Assembly: GCF_010730575.1 (NCBI RefSeq)
Contig: NZ_AP022614.1
Span: 5,518,001-5,582,000 of the forward strand
DNA: 64,000 bases
Source: Mycobacterium parmense
Lineage (GTDB): Bacteria > Actinomycetota > Actinomycetes > Mycobacteriales > Mycobacteriaceae
Reading direction: 5' to 3'
The notes under the pieces were generated by a model. It saw only the letters and a program-made list of their open reading frames with translations, did no database searches and was not told the origin of the DNA. Below, piece by piece: positions 42,968-51,629 of this stretch (the first letter of the stretch is position 1; the number at the start of each line of letters is the position of its first letter). Made by a program: the position numbers and the translations under genes.

Positions 42968-44134
42968 ATGGACTTCAGCGAACCTGAGAACTGGGCTCGA
43001 ATCCGTCGCGAGGCAGAGGAATTCACCGCCGAACATGTCACCCGCGAAGTGATCGAGTACGAGCGCCGGACCGGCGACGGTGTTGATCGCGCGCTGACCC
43101 GAAAGCTGGGGCAGCGCGGCTGGATCGCCTCGGGATGGCCGGTCGCCGAGGGTGGCGCCGGACTGGATCCGTTCGAGGCGGCCGCGCTGTGGAACGCATT
43201 GCGCAAGGGCGGAGTTCCGACCGCCGGCCCGGGAACGACCATGCTGCCGGCGAACGCCATCCGCGCCACCGGTTCCGAGGAACTCAAAGCCAGAGTTCTG
43301 CCTGGTGTTGCGGCCGGTGAGGTCTTGATCTGCCTGGGGTACACCGAACCCGCGGGTGGCTCGGATGTGTTCGCCTGCGCGACGCGTTCTCAGCTCGTGG
43401 GCGACGAGTGGATTGTGAACGGGCAGAAGATCTTCACGACCTTCGCCCATCTTGCCGACTATTGCTTCCTGCTTACTCGCTCGCAGCCCGGATCGGTGGG
43501 GCCGCGGGGCCTGACGATGCTGCTGGTGCCGCTCGACTCGCCCGGTATAGAGATCCAGCCGGTGCATACCATGGGCCACGAGCGCACCAACATTGTGTTC
43601 TACAACGATGTGCGGGTGGCAGACGCAAACCGAGTCGGTGAGGCGCACGAGGGCTTCGCAGTCATGCGTGCGGCGCTTGAAGCTGAACAGAACGTCGCGC
43701 CAGGGTCGCGTACCAGGTGGGTCGCCGACGACGCACTGGAGTTCGCCCGCACTTACTGCGGACCCGATGGGACTGAGCTGATCAACGACGTTCTGGTCCG
43801 CGAGCGCCTGGCCCGGATGGCGATGGAGGCCGAGGTCGCCGACCTGCTGGATTTGCGGGTGGCCTTCCTCGACGCGGAAGGGGACAAGCCGGGGCCGGTG
43901 TCGGCGTTGTTCGGGCCGGAGAGTTACGTGCGCGCATCGGCCGCGGCGATCGACATCGCAGGCCTCGCGGGCATGATCGACTGGACGGATCCGCAATGCG
44001 CGGTGGACGGCACCCTGGACGCGCACTATCGCAGCGCCGTGGCGTCGACGATCTACGGCGGGTCCAGCGAGGTGCTGCGCAGCCTCATCGTGGAGAACCG
44101 CCTGGGTTTTCCGCGTAGCCGCCCACGGCGCTGA
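42968..44134 (+). CDS. Acyl-CoA dehydrogenase (first pair, full-length partner)
   Basis: A 388-residue ACAD with ICLGYTEPAGGSDVFAC (about 118), DEWIVNGQKIFTTFAHLADY (flavin domain), IQPVHTMGHERTNIVFYNDVRV and the terminal STIYGGSSEVLRSLIVENRLGFPRS. A Gly replaces the classic Glu of YEGT; an acidic residue in RAALEAEQN is a candidate base. ATG at 42968. It is probably the catalytic subunit together with the preceding shorter ACAD. The substrate is likely a CoA ester generated by the synthetase at 37615. Confidence 0.9.
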   Translation: MDFSEPENWARIRREAEEFTAEHVTREVIEYERRTGDGVDRALTRKLGQRGWIASGWPVAEGGAGLDPFEAAALWNALRKGGVPTAGPGTTMLPANAIRATGSEELKARVLPGVAAGEVLICLGYTEPAGGSDVFACATRSQLVGDEWIVNGQKIFTTFAHLADYCFLLTRSQPGSVGPRGLTMLLVPLDSPGIEIQPVHTMGHERTNIVFYNDVRVADANRVGEAHEGFAVMRAALEAEQNVAPGSRTRWVADDALEFARTYCGPDGTELINDVLVRERLARMAMEAEVADLLDLRVAFLDAEGDKPGPVSALFGPESYVRASAAAIDIAGLAGMIDWTDPQCAVDGTLDAHYRSAVASTIYGGSSEVLRSLIVENRLGFPRSRPRR

Positions 44135-44142
44135 CGGACGCT

Positions 44143-44158
44143 CGCGGCCAGGGCCGCG
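44143..44158. terminator. GC-rich hairpin between convergent genes
   Basis: CGCGGCC-ag-GGCCGCG is a perfect stem between the end of the ACAD gene (44134) and the end of the convergent SDR gene (44178). There is no U-run, as usual in mycobacteria. It may serve as a bidirectional terminator. Confidence 0.45.
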
Positions 44159-44177
44159 CACTGGCAGGGCAGGGCGC

Positions 44178-44972
44178 TCAGAGGAAGTCGCTGCCGCCGT
44201 CGACGTTCAGGTGGGCGCCCGTCATGTACGTGTTGTCGGGCGAGGCGCAGAAGGCGATGACAGCGGCAACCTCGTGAGCCAGCCCGAGCCGACCCAGGTC
44301 CACCGACATGCCGTGACCGCGGCCCAGCAGTCCAAAGGCGCCCACGGGGTCATCGGTCGCGATTCCGGCGGAGGCGAGCACCGGTCGCGCCCAATCGGTG
44401 AGAATCGGACCCGGGGCGACGGCGTTGACCAAGATGGCATCGCTTGCGAGACTGCGGGCGAGGTTCTTCGTCACGCTGAGTAGCGCGCTCTTGGCCGCGG
44501 TGTAGCTCACCAACCCCGCCGACTGGTGCTGCACCGACATCGCCGTCACGTTGACCACCCGGGCCCACTGCGCGGCTCGCAGCAGCGGCAAAGCCGCACG
44601 TACACATCGAACCGCGGACAACACGCCCTGGTCGAACGCCGCCGTCCACTGCGCGTCGTCGAGGTCCTCAAAGCGACCGGCACCCGTCGGGCCGGCGGCA
44701 TTGACCAGCACGTTGAGCGCGCCCCAGTGAACGCCAACCATCTCGAAGATTGCGTCGACGTCCGACGCAGAGCCCAGGTCCGCGTTCAACGTCAGCACAT
44801 CCGGACTGCCGGCGTCGGCCAATTTCGCGGCTGTCTGCGTCAGACGTGCGTCGTTCCTGCCGATTACACCGACCCGCGCGCCCTGTTCGGCCAGGCACAG
44901 CGCTGTCGCCAGTCCGATGCCGCGGGTGCCCCCCGCGATCACGGCGGTGGCATTTTCGAAACCAAGGTCCAC
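44178..44972 (-). CDS. SDR family oxidoreductase
   Basis: A 264-residue classical SDR. AVIAGGTRGIGLATALCLAEQGARV (about 10-34), IGRNDAR after beta2, LNADLG, NAAGPTG (about 88), VNVTAMSVQHQSAGLVSYTAAKSAL with Ser, Tyr and Lys of the active site, VAPGPILTDW and C-terminal TGAHLNVDGGSDFL. GTG at 44972 comes nine bases after GGAGG. It lies 14 nt downstream of the broken SDR remnant on the same strand. Role probably the oxidation of a hydroxy intermediate of the surrounding pathway. Confidence 0.88.
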   Translation of the reverse strand: MDLGFENATAVIAGGTRGIGLATALCLAEQGARVGVIGRNDARLTQTAAKLADAGSPDVLTLNADLGSASDVDAIFEMVGVHWGALNVLVNAAGPTGAGRFEDLDDAQWTAAFDQGVLSAVRCVRAALPLLRAAQWARVVNVTAMSVQHQSAGLVSYTAAKSALLSVTKNLARSLASDAILVNAVAPGPILTDWARPVLASAGIATDDPVGAFGLLGRGHGMSVDLGRLGLAHEVAAVIAFCASPDNTYMTGAHLNVDGGSDFL

Positions 44973-44986
44973 GACCGCCGCCTCCG

Positions 44987-45211
44987 TTACTTCGGTGCGA
45001 ACCGTCGGCCGGCGCCGAGTCGGATCGCGGCGCGATCGAGCGTTTGGTTGTCGATGACGGCGAGCGCCGGGGCGGCGTATTCATCGGGTCGGCCCATGCG
45101 AACAGGGAGGGCGCGAGCCGTTCGGCGGCCGCCCGTCCCATGCCAGAGGCACCCCCCGCCGATCACCGCGCCGCGGTCCTTGACCTCCACACCAACCCCT
45201 TCCGTTGTCAT
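44987..45211 (-). pseudogene. SDR gene reduced by an internal deletion
   Basis: A 74-codon frame joins the two ends of an SDR. VEVKDRGAVIGGG (about 8-20) resembles strand beta1 before the glycine motif. After a short stretch, LPVRMGRPDEYAAPALAV and the final GAGRRFAPK match the C-terminus of 3-hydroxyacyl-CoA dehydrogenase type II-like SDRs. About 180 residues, including the catalytic Ser, Tyr and Lys, are missing, so no activity is expected. The frame itself is uninterrupted, which indicates an in-frame or recent deletion. Confidence 0.65.
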
Positions 45212-45250
45212 GGCTGGTTGTCTTGTTACGAGGTCATCACACTACACATC

Positions 45251-45269
45251 GGTAGAGTGATGCTCTACC
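45251..45269. promoter_or_regulatory. Perfect 19-bp inverted repeat, candidate operator
   Basis: GGTAGAG-tgatg-CTCTACC has exact 7-bp arms, in the 130-nt gap between the broken SDR gene and the DUF35-thiolase gene. It lies about 73 bp upstream of the thiolase start, the usual place for a TetR- or GntR-type site. The regulator is not in the immediate surroundings. Confidence 0.6.
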
Positions 45270-45341
45270 AAGGCGATGATCATATGTTCGTATTCTGTTA
45301 CGGTTCGTGTTGGTTATTCGTCGGTTGCGACCGGAGGTGTG

Positions 45342-47021
45342 ATGACAGAGCCCGGCCCCGCCGAGCCCGTTGTGCGGCCACTGCCTCAACCGAGCATCAG
45401 CACCGAATCGTTCTGGACGAGCGGAGCCGACGGACGGCTCAGGATCGCCCGTTGCCGGGCGTGCAGCCGGTATCACCACCCACCGCGCCCCATCTGTCCG
45501 CATTGCCGCAGCGTCGAGGTTGCGATGACACCGGTGTCGGGACGCGCTACGGTCGCCGGTTTCACCGTGAACCACCAGCGGTGGCTGCCTCGGTTCCCGC
45601 CGCCCTACGTCGTCGCGGTCGTCGCCATCGCCGAAGACCCCTCGGCCCGGCTCACCACGAACATCGTCGGCTGCGAACCCGAACACGTCGCTATCGGCCT
45701 GCAGGTCAAGGTGCTCTTCGAGCAGCACGACGATATCTGGATTCCGCTGTTCGAACCGGATTCCGAGGCCGCGGAGGCCGGACCCGTCCCCGGTCCCCGT
45801 GATCTGACATCCGATGTTCGGCCCATGTCGTCCCCCCGAAAATTCGAAGACAAGGTGGCGCTCACCGGGGTCGGCAGCTCGACTATTGGGCGTCGCCTCA
45901 TGGTCGATCCGTTATCACTGACCGTTACGGCGTGCATGCGAGCCGTCGCGGACGCGGGCCTCGACCTGGCCGACGTCGACGGCCTGGCCACCTATCCGGG
46001 CGGACTTGCCGGGGGCATGTCGGAAGGCGGGGTCACCGCCGTCGAGGAGGCGTTGCGCATTCGTCCCACCTGGATCAGCGGTGGGGCCGAGGTTCCCGGC
46101 CCCACCGGCAGCGTCGTGTCCGCCATGCTCGCAGTGGCGGCCGGGCTGTGCCGGCACGTGTTGTGCTTTCGGACCGTCTGGGAGTCGACGCATACCGCCC
46201 TGGACAGGCGGACGAAGTCCCAGCCCGGGGGAGGCGGGGCGGGTCGGGCGTCGGGCATGTTCGAGTGGCGCGCGCCATTCGGTGCCATGTCGGCCGCCAA
46301 CTGGATCGGGGTCAACGCCTCGCACTACTTCTGGCGCTACGGCGGCGACAGAGCTTCGACGCTGGCGCCCATCGCCCTGACGGCGCGCGCGAACGCGTCG
46401 CGCAATCCGGCCGCGATCTACCGTGACCCCCTCACCCTGGACGGTTATCTGTCGGCGCGGATGATCAGCTCGCCGTTCGGCCTCTACGACTGCGACGTGC
46501 CGTGCGACGGGGCGATCGCGGTGATCGTGTCGTCGATCGACACGGCGGTCGACCGGCCGAAACCTGCGGTGCTGGTCGAGGCGGTGGGCACCCAGGTGCT
46601 CGACAGGATCTCTTGGGACCAGGACACCCTCACCCACGAACCGCAGGTGTTTGGGCCCGCCGCGCACCTGTGGACCAGGACCAGCCTGCGGCCGGACGAT
46701 GTCGACGTCGCCGAGCTATACGACGGATTCACCTTCAACGCCGTGTCGTGGCTGGAGGCACTCGGGTTCTGTGGGCTGGGAGAGGCCGCGGATTTCCTCG
46801 ACGGTGGAACCACGATCGCGCTGGACGGGAAGTTACCGCTGAATACCCACGGCGGTCAGCTGTCGGCGGGACGCACCCATGGATTCGGGTTCTTGGCCGA
46901 GGCCATCGCGCAGCTGCGCGGCGAGGCGGCCGGACGCCAGGTCACCGACGCCCGGGTTGCGGTCGTCACCACCGGTGGCGGTACCCCCGGCGGAGCGCTG
47001 CTGCTGCGACGGGCGAGCTGA
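45342..47021 (+). CDS. Fusion of DUF35 OB-fold/zinc-ribbon domain with a thiolase-like domain
   Basis: A 559-residue two-domain protein. Residues 1-160 are a DUF35 acyl-CoA-associated unit: a zinc ribbon (CRACSRYHHPPRPICPHC, Cys-x2-Cys and Cys-x2-Cys) and an OB fold (GRATVAGFTVNHQRW). From about 165 a thiolase of the SCP2/Ltp2 kind begins (VALTGVGSSTIGRRLMVDPL) and ends with LPLNTHGGQLSAGRTHGFGF, the His-Gly active-site block, and VVTTGGGTPGGA. In Mycobacterium tuberculosis the Ltp2 aldolase works with the DUF35 part of a separate protein, ChsH2; here both are one chain. ATG 45342 follows GGAGG. Retro-aldol cleavage of a hydroxyacyl-CoA is inferred. Confidence 0.88.
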   Translation: MTEPGPAEPVVRPLPQPSISTESFWTSGADGRLRIARCRACSRYHHPPRPICPHCRSVEVAMTPVSGRATVAGFTVNHQRWLPRFPPPYVVAVVAIAEDPSARLTTNIVGCEPEHVAIGLQVKVLFEQHDDIWIPLFEPDSEAAEAGPVPGPRDLTSDVRPMSSPRKFEDKVALTGVGSSTIGRRLMVDPLSLTVTACMRAVADAGLDLADVDGLATYPGGLAGGMSEGGVTAVEEALRIRPTWISGGAEVPGPTGSVVSAMLAVAAGLCRHVLCFRTVWESTHTALDRRTKSQPGGGGAGRASGMFEWRAPFGAMSAANWIGVNASHYFWRYGGDRASTLAPIALTARANASRNPAAIYRDPLTLDGYLSARMISSPFGLYDCDVPCDGAIAVIVSSIDTAVDRPKPAVLVEAVGTQVLDRISWDQDTLTHEPQVFGPAAHLWTRTSLRPDDVDVAELYDGFTFNAVSWLEALGFCGLGEAADFLDGGTTIALDGKLPLNTHGGQLSAGRTHGFGFLAEAIAQLRGEAAGRQVTDARVAVVTTGGGTPGGALLLRRAS

Positions 47022-47037
47022 TGCGGAGGACGGTCGT

Positions 47038-48237
47038 ATGAAGCTGGAACAGGATCCCGAGATCGATCAGTTCCGCGCCGAGGTCAGAAGTTTCCTCGAG
47101 AAACACCGCCCGGCGGTGCGCACGAAGGGCAGAGCCGGGACCCGCGCACCCGAAGCCGAGGACATTCCCGCCCTCCGGTCATGGACCGCCAGGCTGTTCG
47201 AAGCCGGCTACGTGGGCGGCGACTGGCCCGCCGAATGGGGCGGCGTCGGTACCAAAGACGCGCTCCGCGCGACCGTCGTCGGTGAGGAGATGGCGCGTGC
47301 GCGGGTTCCCACGCCAATCGGTGCGGGGCTGTTGGCCGCCGCGGCCCTCATCCACTGCGGGCGCCACGACCAGCAGAAGCGTTACCTGCCCCGGATCCGC
47401 ACCGGCGAGGACATCTGGTGCCAGCTGTTCAGCGAGCCCAGCGCGGGCAGCGATCTGGCCAGCCTGTCCACCCGCGCGCGTCGCGACGGCGATGACTTCG
47501 TCGTCGACGGCCAAAAGGTGTGGACCACCAACGGCCAACACGCCCAACTCGGCTACCTGTTGGCCCGAACCAACCCCGATGTACCCAAGCACGCCGGCAT
47601 CACCGCGTTCATTCTGGACATGACCAGTCCGGGCGTCGACGTGCGGCCGCTCCGCGAGATCACCGGCACCAGTGACTTCAACGAAGTCTTCTTCGATGGC
47701 GTCCGGATACCGAAAGACAACGTGCTCGGCGAAGTCGACGAAGGCTGGAAGGTCGCCACCACCAGCCTCGTCGAGGAGCGCTCCAGTGTGGGCACCGCGG
47801 GCATCGTCATGCTGCGTGCGGTGCGCGACGCGGTGACCATGGCACGGTCACTGCGGCGCGGATCCCACCCTGCGCTGGACAACGATGCGGTCCGCCAAGA
47901 TATCGGCCGGCTGTATGCGGCCGCGCGCGTCAACGTTCGGCTGGGCCAATACAACCTGTCGCGCGCATTGAGCGGCGAGGCCGATCCCGGCGACGCTCCT
48001 TTGGCCAAGGTGCTCTACAGCGAGAGCAATCTCGCGCTCACCGAGTTCGGACTCGGACTCCAAGGCACCGATGCGCTGCTCACCGAAGAGGACCCCGAGG
48101 CGATCGCCGGCGGTTGGTGGCAGGATGCGTTCCTGTATTCGCGGGCTCTGACGATCGCCGGTGGCGCCAATGAAGTCTTGCGCAACATCATCGCCGAGCG
48201 CTCGCTCGGATTGCCCAAGGAACCGCGCGGTTCTTGA
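47038..48237 (+). CDS. Acyl-CoA dehydrogenase (second pair, full-length)
   Basis: A 399-residue ACAD. WCQLFSEPSAGSDLASL (about 127), DDFVVDGQKVWTTNGQHAQLGYLLART, VFFDGVRIPKDNVLGEVDEGWKVA and C-terminal ALTIAGGANEVLRNIIAERSLGLP. It is similar in layout to FadE-type enzymes that take bulky side-chain CoA esters. Glu in SLVEERSS could be the base, since the YEGT Glu is absent. ATG 47038 lies seven bases after GGAGGA and 16 nt after the thiolase stop. The partner ACAD follows after 18 nt. Confidence 0.9.
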   Translation: MKLEQDPEIDQFRAEVRSFLEKHRPAVRTKGRAGTRAPEAEDIPALRSWTARLFEAGYVGGDWPAEWGGVGTKDALRATVVGEEMARARVPTPIGAGLLAAAALIHCGRHDQQKRYLPRIRTGEDIWCQLFSEPSAGSDLASLSTRARRDGDDFVVDGQKVWTTNGQHAQLGYLLARTNPDVPKHAGITAFILDMTSPGVDVRPLREITGTSDFNEVFFDGVRIPKDNVLGEVDEGWKVATTSLVEERSSVGTAGIVMLRAVRDAVTMARSLRRGSHPALDNDAVRQDIGRLYAAARVNVRLGQYNLSRALSGEADPGDAPLAKVLYSESNLALTEFGLGLQGTDALLTEEDPEAIAGGWWQDAFLYSRALTIAGGANEVLRNIIAERSLGLPKEPRGS

Positions 48238-48255
48238 CGTCTTCGGAGGTAAATC

Positions 48256-49386
48256 GTGGATTTCACCGTGAGTGACGAACAACGGATGCTCATCGAGAGC
48301 AGCCGCAAGTTGCTGGCACGTGAATCGCCGATCAGTCGCGTGCGTGAACTCGCCGACTCCGATGAACATGGCTACGACGAGCGCGTGTGGCAACGGGGCG
48401 CGGAACTCGGGTGGGCCGGATTGCTCGTCGCCGAGGAGTACGACGGTTTGGGGCGCGATTTGGTGGACGTCGCCCTGATCGCCGAGGAACACGGGAGGAC
48501 GGTACAGCCGGGCCCGCTCATCGGTAACGCCCTTGCGGCAGTGGCGATCTCACAGTCAGGCCGCGACGACCTGTGCTCGGAGATCTTGCCGCTTCTGGCC
48601 AGTGGTAGGGGCGTCGCAGCGTGGGCCTTTGCGGAGTCGCGTCAGCCGTGGGACGCCGACGGAGTGTGCGCGGTGGCTACCGAACACGCCGGAGGCTTCC
48701 GTCTGAGCGGCATCAAGGTCGCCGTGCAAGACGCCGACGGCGCGGGCTGGATTGTGGTCACCGCCCAACTGGGAGGTCGCCTGGCGCAGTTCCTCGTCGA
48801 CCGACGGGCCGCGGGAATCGGTGTGCGGCGGCAGCGAACCCTCGACATCACCCGGCGCCTCGACGAGGTCGAGTTCGACGATGCAGCGGTGCCGCCATCG
48901 GCGCTGCTGCACGCAGGCGACGATGCGGAAGCCGCTGTCGCGCACCAAAACCGTTGTGGGGCAGTACTCGTCAGCGCCGATAACATCGGCGTCGGCGAGG
49001 CCGTGCTGGAGATGACCGTCCAGTACGCAAAGCTGCGGGTCCAGTTCGGGCGTGCCATCGGCAGCTTCCAGGCCGTCAAACACAAGTGCGCAACGATGCG
49101 AATGTGGTTGCAGGCCTCGAAGGCCGCAACCTACTACGCCGCGATGGCCGTGGCGGCCCATGCGGACGATGCCGAGGAAGCCGCCAGCGTCGCAAAGGCT
49201 TACACCTCGTCGGCGATCGCCGCCCTGACCAGCGAAGCCCTTCAGGTGCACGGCGGCATCGGCTTCACCTGGGAACACGACCTGCATCTCTATCACCGCC
49301 GGGCCAGGGCGAACCAGGTCCTGTTCGGTGATGGCTTCCTGCACCACGAGCGGCTCGCGGCGGCGCTGGAATCGGCTACCGCCTAG
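48256..49386 (+). CDS. Acyl-CoA dehydrogenase (second pair, partner)
   Basis: A 376-residue ACAD-fold protein beginning DFTVSDEQRMLIESSRKLLA. It has AELGWAGLLVAEEYDGLGRDL and a beta domain where the usual TEPxAGSD segment is altered to FAESRQPWDADGV. The C-terminus keeps LRVQFGRAIGSFQAVKHKCA and LQVHGGIGFTWEHDLHLYHRRARANQ. The altered flavin segment suggests the less active partner in a heteromeric pair with the preceding gene. GTG at 48256 follows GGAGG. Its 3' end overlaps the convergent esterase gene by four bases. Confidence 0.88.
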   Translation: MDFTVSDEQRMLIESSRKLLARESPISRVRELADSDEHGYDERVWQRGAELGWAGLLVAEEYDGLGRDLVDVALIAEEHGRTVQPGPLIGNALAAVAISQSGRDDLCSEILPLLASGRGVAAWAFAESRQPWDADGVCAVATEHAGGFRLSGIKVAVQDADGAGWIVVTAQLGGRLAQFLVDRRAAGIGVRRQRTLDITRRLDEVEFDDAAVPPSALLHAGDDAEAAVAHQNRCGAVLVSADNIGVGEAVLEMTVQYAKLRVQFGRAIGSFQAVKHKCATMRMWLQASKAATYYAAMAVAAHADDAEEAASVAKAYTSSAIAALTSEALQVHGGIGFTWEHDLHLYHRRARANQVLFGDGFLHHERLAAALESATA

Positions 49387-50321
49387 GCGACCGTGGACCG
49401 GCCGAACTGGCGGGCCAGCCAATCCGCGCTGTCGCGCGCCGCGGTGCGGGCGACCGCGGTGTCGGCGAACATGTCGAAGCCGTGCACGGCGCCGGCATAG
49501 ACGTGCAGTTCGGTGGGCACCGCCGCCCGGCACAGCCGCGCAGCGAAATCGATCGACTCGTCGCGCAGACAGTCGGCCGTGCCGACACCGATGAACGTCG
49601 ATGGCAGTCCACTGAATTCGGTCGCTCGCGCCGGTGCCGCATCCGCCGGCACGTCGTCGGTGCCGTAGCGATCGCCGAGATAACTGCGCCAGCCGAACGT
49701 GTTGGATTCGCGGCTCCATATCGGCAGTCCCGCGAGCCGGCCGGATGGGGTGAGGCCGCGGTCGTCGAGCATCGGATATTCCAGGTATTGGAACACCAAC
49801 GCGACGTTCGCCCGATCGCGGCACCGCAGGGCCAGGCCCGCGGCCAGAGCCCCACCGGCGCTACGTCCGCCGATCCCGACCCGCCGCGCGTCGATGCGCA
49901 GATCATGGGCGTGCTCGAGGACGAAGCGCAAACCGGCCTCGCAGTCGTCCAGCGGCGCTGGGTAGGGAGCTTCGGGCGCCAGGCGGTATTCGACGCTGAC
50001 GCAGACACAACCCAATGAGCGGCACCACTCGATCAGGCGGGCGTCGTCCATGTGCCGGTTGCCGATCACCATCCCGCCGCCGTGCATCCAGACCAGGACG
50101 GGCGGCTTGTCGACGGATTCGGCGGGTCGCAGCATGGACAGCGCTACACCACCTGTTTCGGTGGTCAGTTCGATGCGCTCGACGCCGGGTGCGGACTGCG
50201 GCTCGAACATCGATCCACTGCGCATGGCCGGAAGTTCGTCGAATGAGAAATCGAAATCGGGGAAGCCGCGCAGGCTTTCGGCGATCTGCGGGTCGATCCA
50301 AGCGGAACGAGTCTCTGCCAT
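49383..50321 (-). CDS. Alpha/beta-hydrolase, hormone-sensitive-lipase-type esterase
   Basis: A 312-residue HSL-family esterase. It has PPVLVWMHGGGMVIGNRH with the oxyanion HGGG motif (about 78), VSVEYRLAPEAPYPAPLDDCEAGL, the nucleophile VGIGGRSAGGALAA with Ser in GRSAG (about 150), the acid in GTADCLRDES and His in GAVHGFDMF. All catalytic parts are present. ATG at 50321 shares a base with the preceding SDR stop (TGATG). It would open an ester or lactone linked to the catabolic island. Confidence 0.9.
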   Translation of the reverse strand: MAETRSAWIDPQIAESLRGFPDFDFSFDELPAMRSGSMFEPQSAPGVERIELTTETGGVALSMLRPAESVDKPPVLVWMHGGGMVIGNRHMDDARLIEWCRSLGCVCVSVEYRLAPEAPYPAPLDDCEAGLRFVLEHAHDLRIDARRVGIGGRSAGGALAAGLALRCRDRANVALVFQYLEYPMLDDRGLTPSGRLAGLPIWSRESNTFGWRSYLGDRYGTDDVPADAAPARATEFSGLPSTFIGVGTADCLRDESIDFAARLCRAAVPTELHVYAGAVHGFDMFADTAVARTAARDSADWLARQFGRSTVA

Positions 50322-51151
50322 CAACCGACACCCATCAGATGCTTGCCCGCGCCCACGAGTCCACCGTCGACGCGAATGTCGCAGCCGGAGATGAACGCCG
50401 CGGCATCGGACTCCAGGAAGGCCACCGCGGCGGCGATGTCCTCGGGGCGCCCCGGCAGCGGCCGGTCCGGGCGCTTGACCGGGGTCACCTCGATCATCAC
50501 CGGGATGATCTCCTGACGATCCAGTTCCAGCCGGCCCATCGGCGTGTCGATCAGACCGGGTGAGATCGAGACGGTGCGGCCGCCCCTTTTGCCCCACGGC
50601 GTGGCTAGGCGTTCCGCTAGTCGAATCACGCCACGTTTGGCCAGGACGTAGGCCGTGGCACTGTCGAGAGCCTTGCCCAGGGCCTGTTCGATGGCGGCGA
50701 GGAACCGATCGGCCAGCGGATCGTCGAGCAACGGTTCCACGGCGGCAGGGACTTCGCTGTAGCCGGCGATCGATCCGATCAGGATCGCGGAGCTGCCCGG
50801 GTTGACCAACGGGAACAAGGCATCGGTGATGCGCACCGATCCGGCCAAATCTACGTCGAGCACCGTTTGCGAATCGGTCATTTCCGGTGAGACACCCGCG
50901 GTGTGCACGAGGCAGCGCAGACGCCCAAGCTCGCGCACCCGGTCAGCGACCGCGACGACGTCAGCAGCGCAGGCCACGTCGCAGCGCAGCGTCTCGACAT
51001 CGGCCCCATGGCCGCTCAGCGCCTTGCCCGCCCGATCGAGTAGATCCTCGCGCACGTCGACGAGCAGCAGACGCCCGCGGTCGGCCAGTGCGCGGGCGCA
51101 GGCCAGCCCCATCCCGCCCGCGCCCCCGGTGATCACCAGAATGTTGTCCAC
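50321..51151 (-). CDS. SDR family oxidoreductase
   Basis: A 276-residue SDR with NILVITGGAGGMGLACARALADRG (1-24), LVDVRED after beta2 (Asp suggesting NAD preference), HTAGVSP (about 82), LIGSIAGYSEVP, and ATAYVLAKRGVIRLA with Tyr and Lys (about 175). An insertion between the Ser and Tyr segments (about 40 residues) resembles 3alpha-HSD-like enzymes such as the one at 994. SISPGLIDTPMG and DIRVDGGLVGAG close it. GTG at 51151 follows GAGAGGA; an upstream in-frame start at 51229 is less plausible. Operon with the esterase. Confidence 0.87.
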   Translation of the reverse strand: MDNILVITGGAGGMGLACARALADRGRLLLVDVREDLLDRAGKALSGHGADVETLRCDVACAADVVAVADRVRELGRLRCLVHTAGVSPEMTDSQTVLDVDLAGSVRITDALFPLVNPGSSAILIGSIAGYSEVPAAVEPLLDDPLADRFLAAIEQALGKALDSATAYVLAKRGVIRLAERLATPWGKRGGRTVSISPGLIDTPMGRLELDRQEIIPVMIEVTPVKRPDRPLPGRPEDIAAAVAFLESDAAAFISGCDIRVDGGLVGAGKHLMGVG

Positions 51152-51301
51152 AATTATCCGGGTCCTCTCGTCGGTGGTCACTGGCTGCCAGCCGCCCAAC
51201 TGATCGTTCAACAGACGGTAGTGTGCCACACAGGCAGATGAAACCCTGCGAAAAGAGAGACCCAGGTTGTCACCAAAAGAATGTGATGGTCTACTCGATG
51301 C

Positions 51302-51496
51302 ATGATGGTGACAGTTGACCCTGACCTTTGTGAAGCCAACGCGTTGTGCGTGGCAGCCGCCCCGGAAGTGTTCGATCTCGTCGATGACGAGGTCGTCGAC
51401 ATCTTGCTTCCGGAACCGCCCGCCGAGATGGAATCGGCCGTCGCCGAAGCGGTGATCGCCTGCCCGAAGCAGGCATTACGCATCCTCGCGGATTGA
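51302..51496 (+). CDS. Ferredoxin, 3Fe-4S type
   Basis: A 64-residue electron carrier. It has VTVDPDLCEANALCVAAAPE with the first two cysteine ligands in CxxNxxC form and IACPKQAL with the third Cys before Pro. The residue in the fourth position of the cluster motif is Asn, where other actinobacterial ferredoxins have His, Gly or Cys; such variation tunes the redox potential. Mycobacterial relatives feed P450s. No P450 is directly beside it, but three lie within 12 kb. ATG 51302 (or 51305) is the start; the ribosome site is poor. Confidence 0.9.
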   Translation: MMVTVDPDLCEANALCVAAAPEVFDLVDDEVVDILLPEPPAEMESAVAEAVIACPKQALRILAD

Positions 51497-51629
51497 CCTC
51501 AGCGTTCGTTTTCGGCTTGTTACTGCACATTATCATTGCAGAAGATGAACTTATCGTTCTACTCTGAGGGAAGTCATGTTCCAGCTGACGTGAGGTCACG
51601 CTTACCAGTCCATTCCTTGAGGAGTTCGT

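Noticed and set aside
42320..44161. Minus-strand open frame of 613 codons opposite the two acyl-CoA dehydrogenase genes
   Set aside because: Antisense shadow spanning two intact genes; no recognisable motif.
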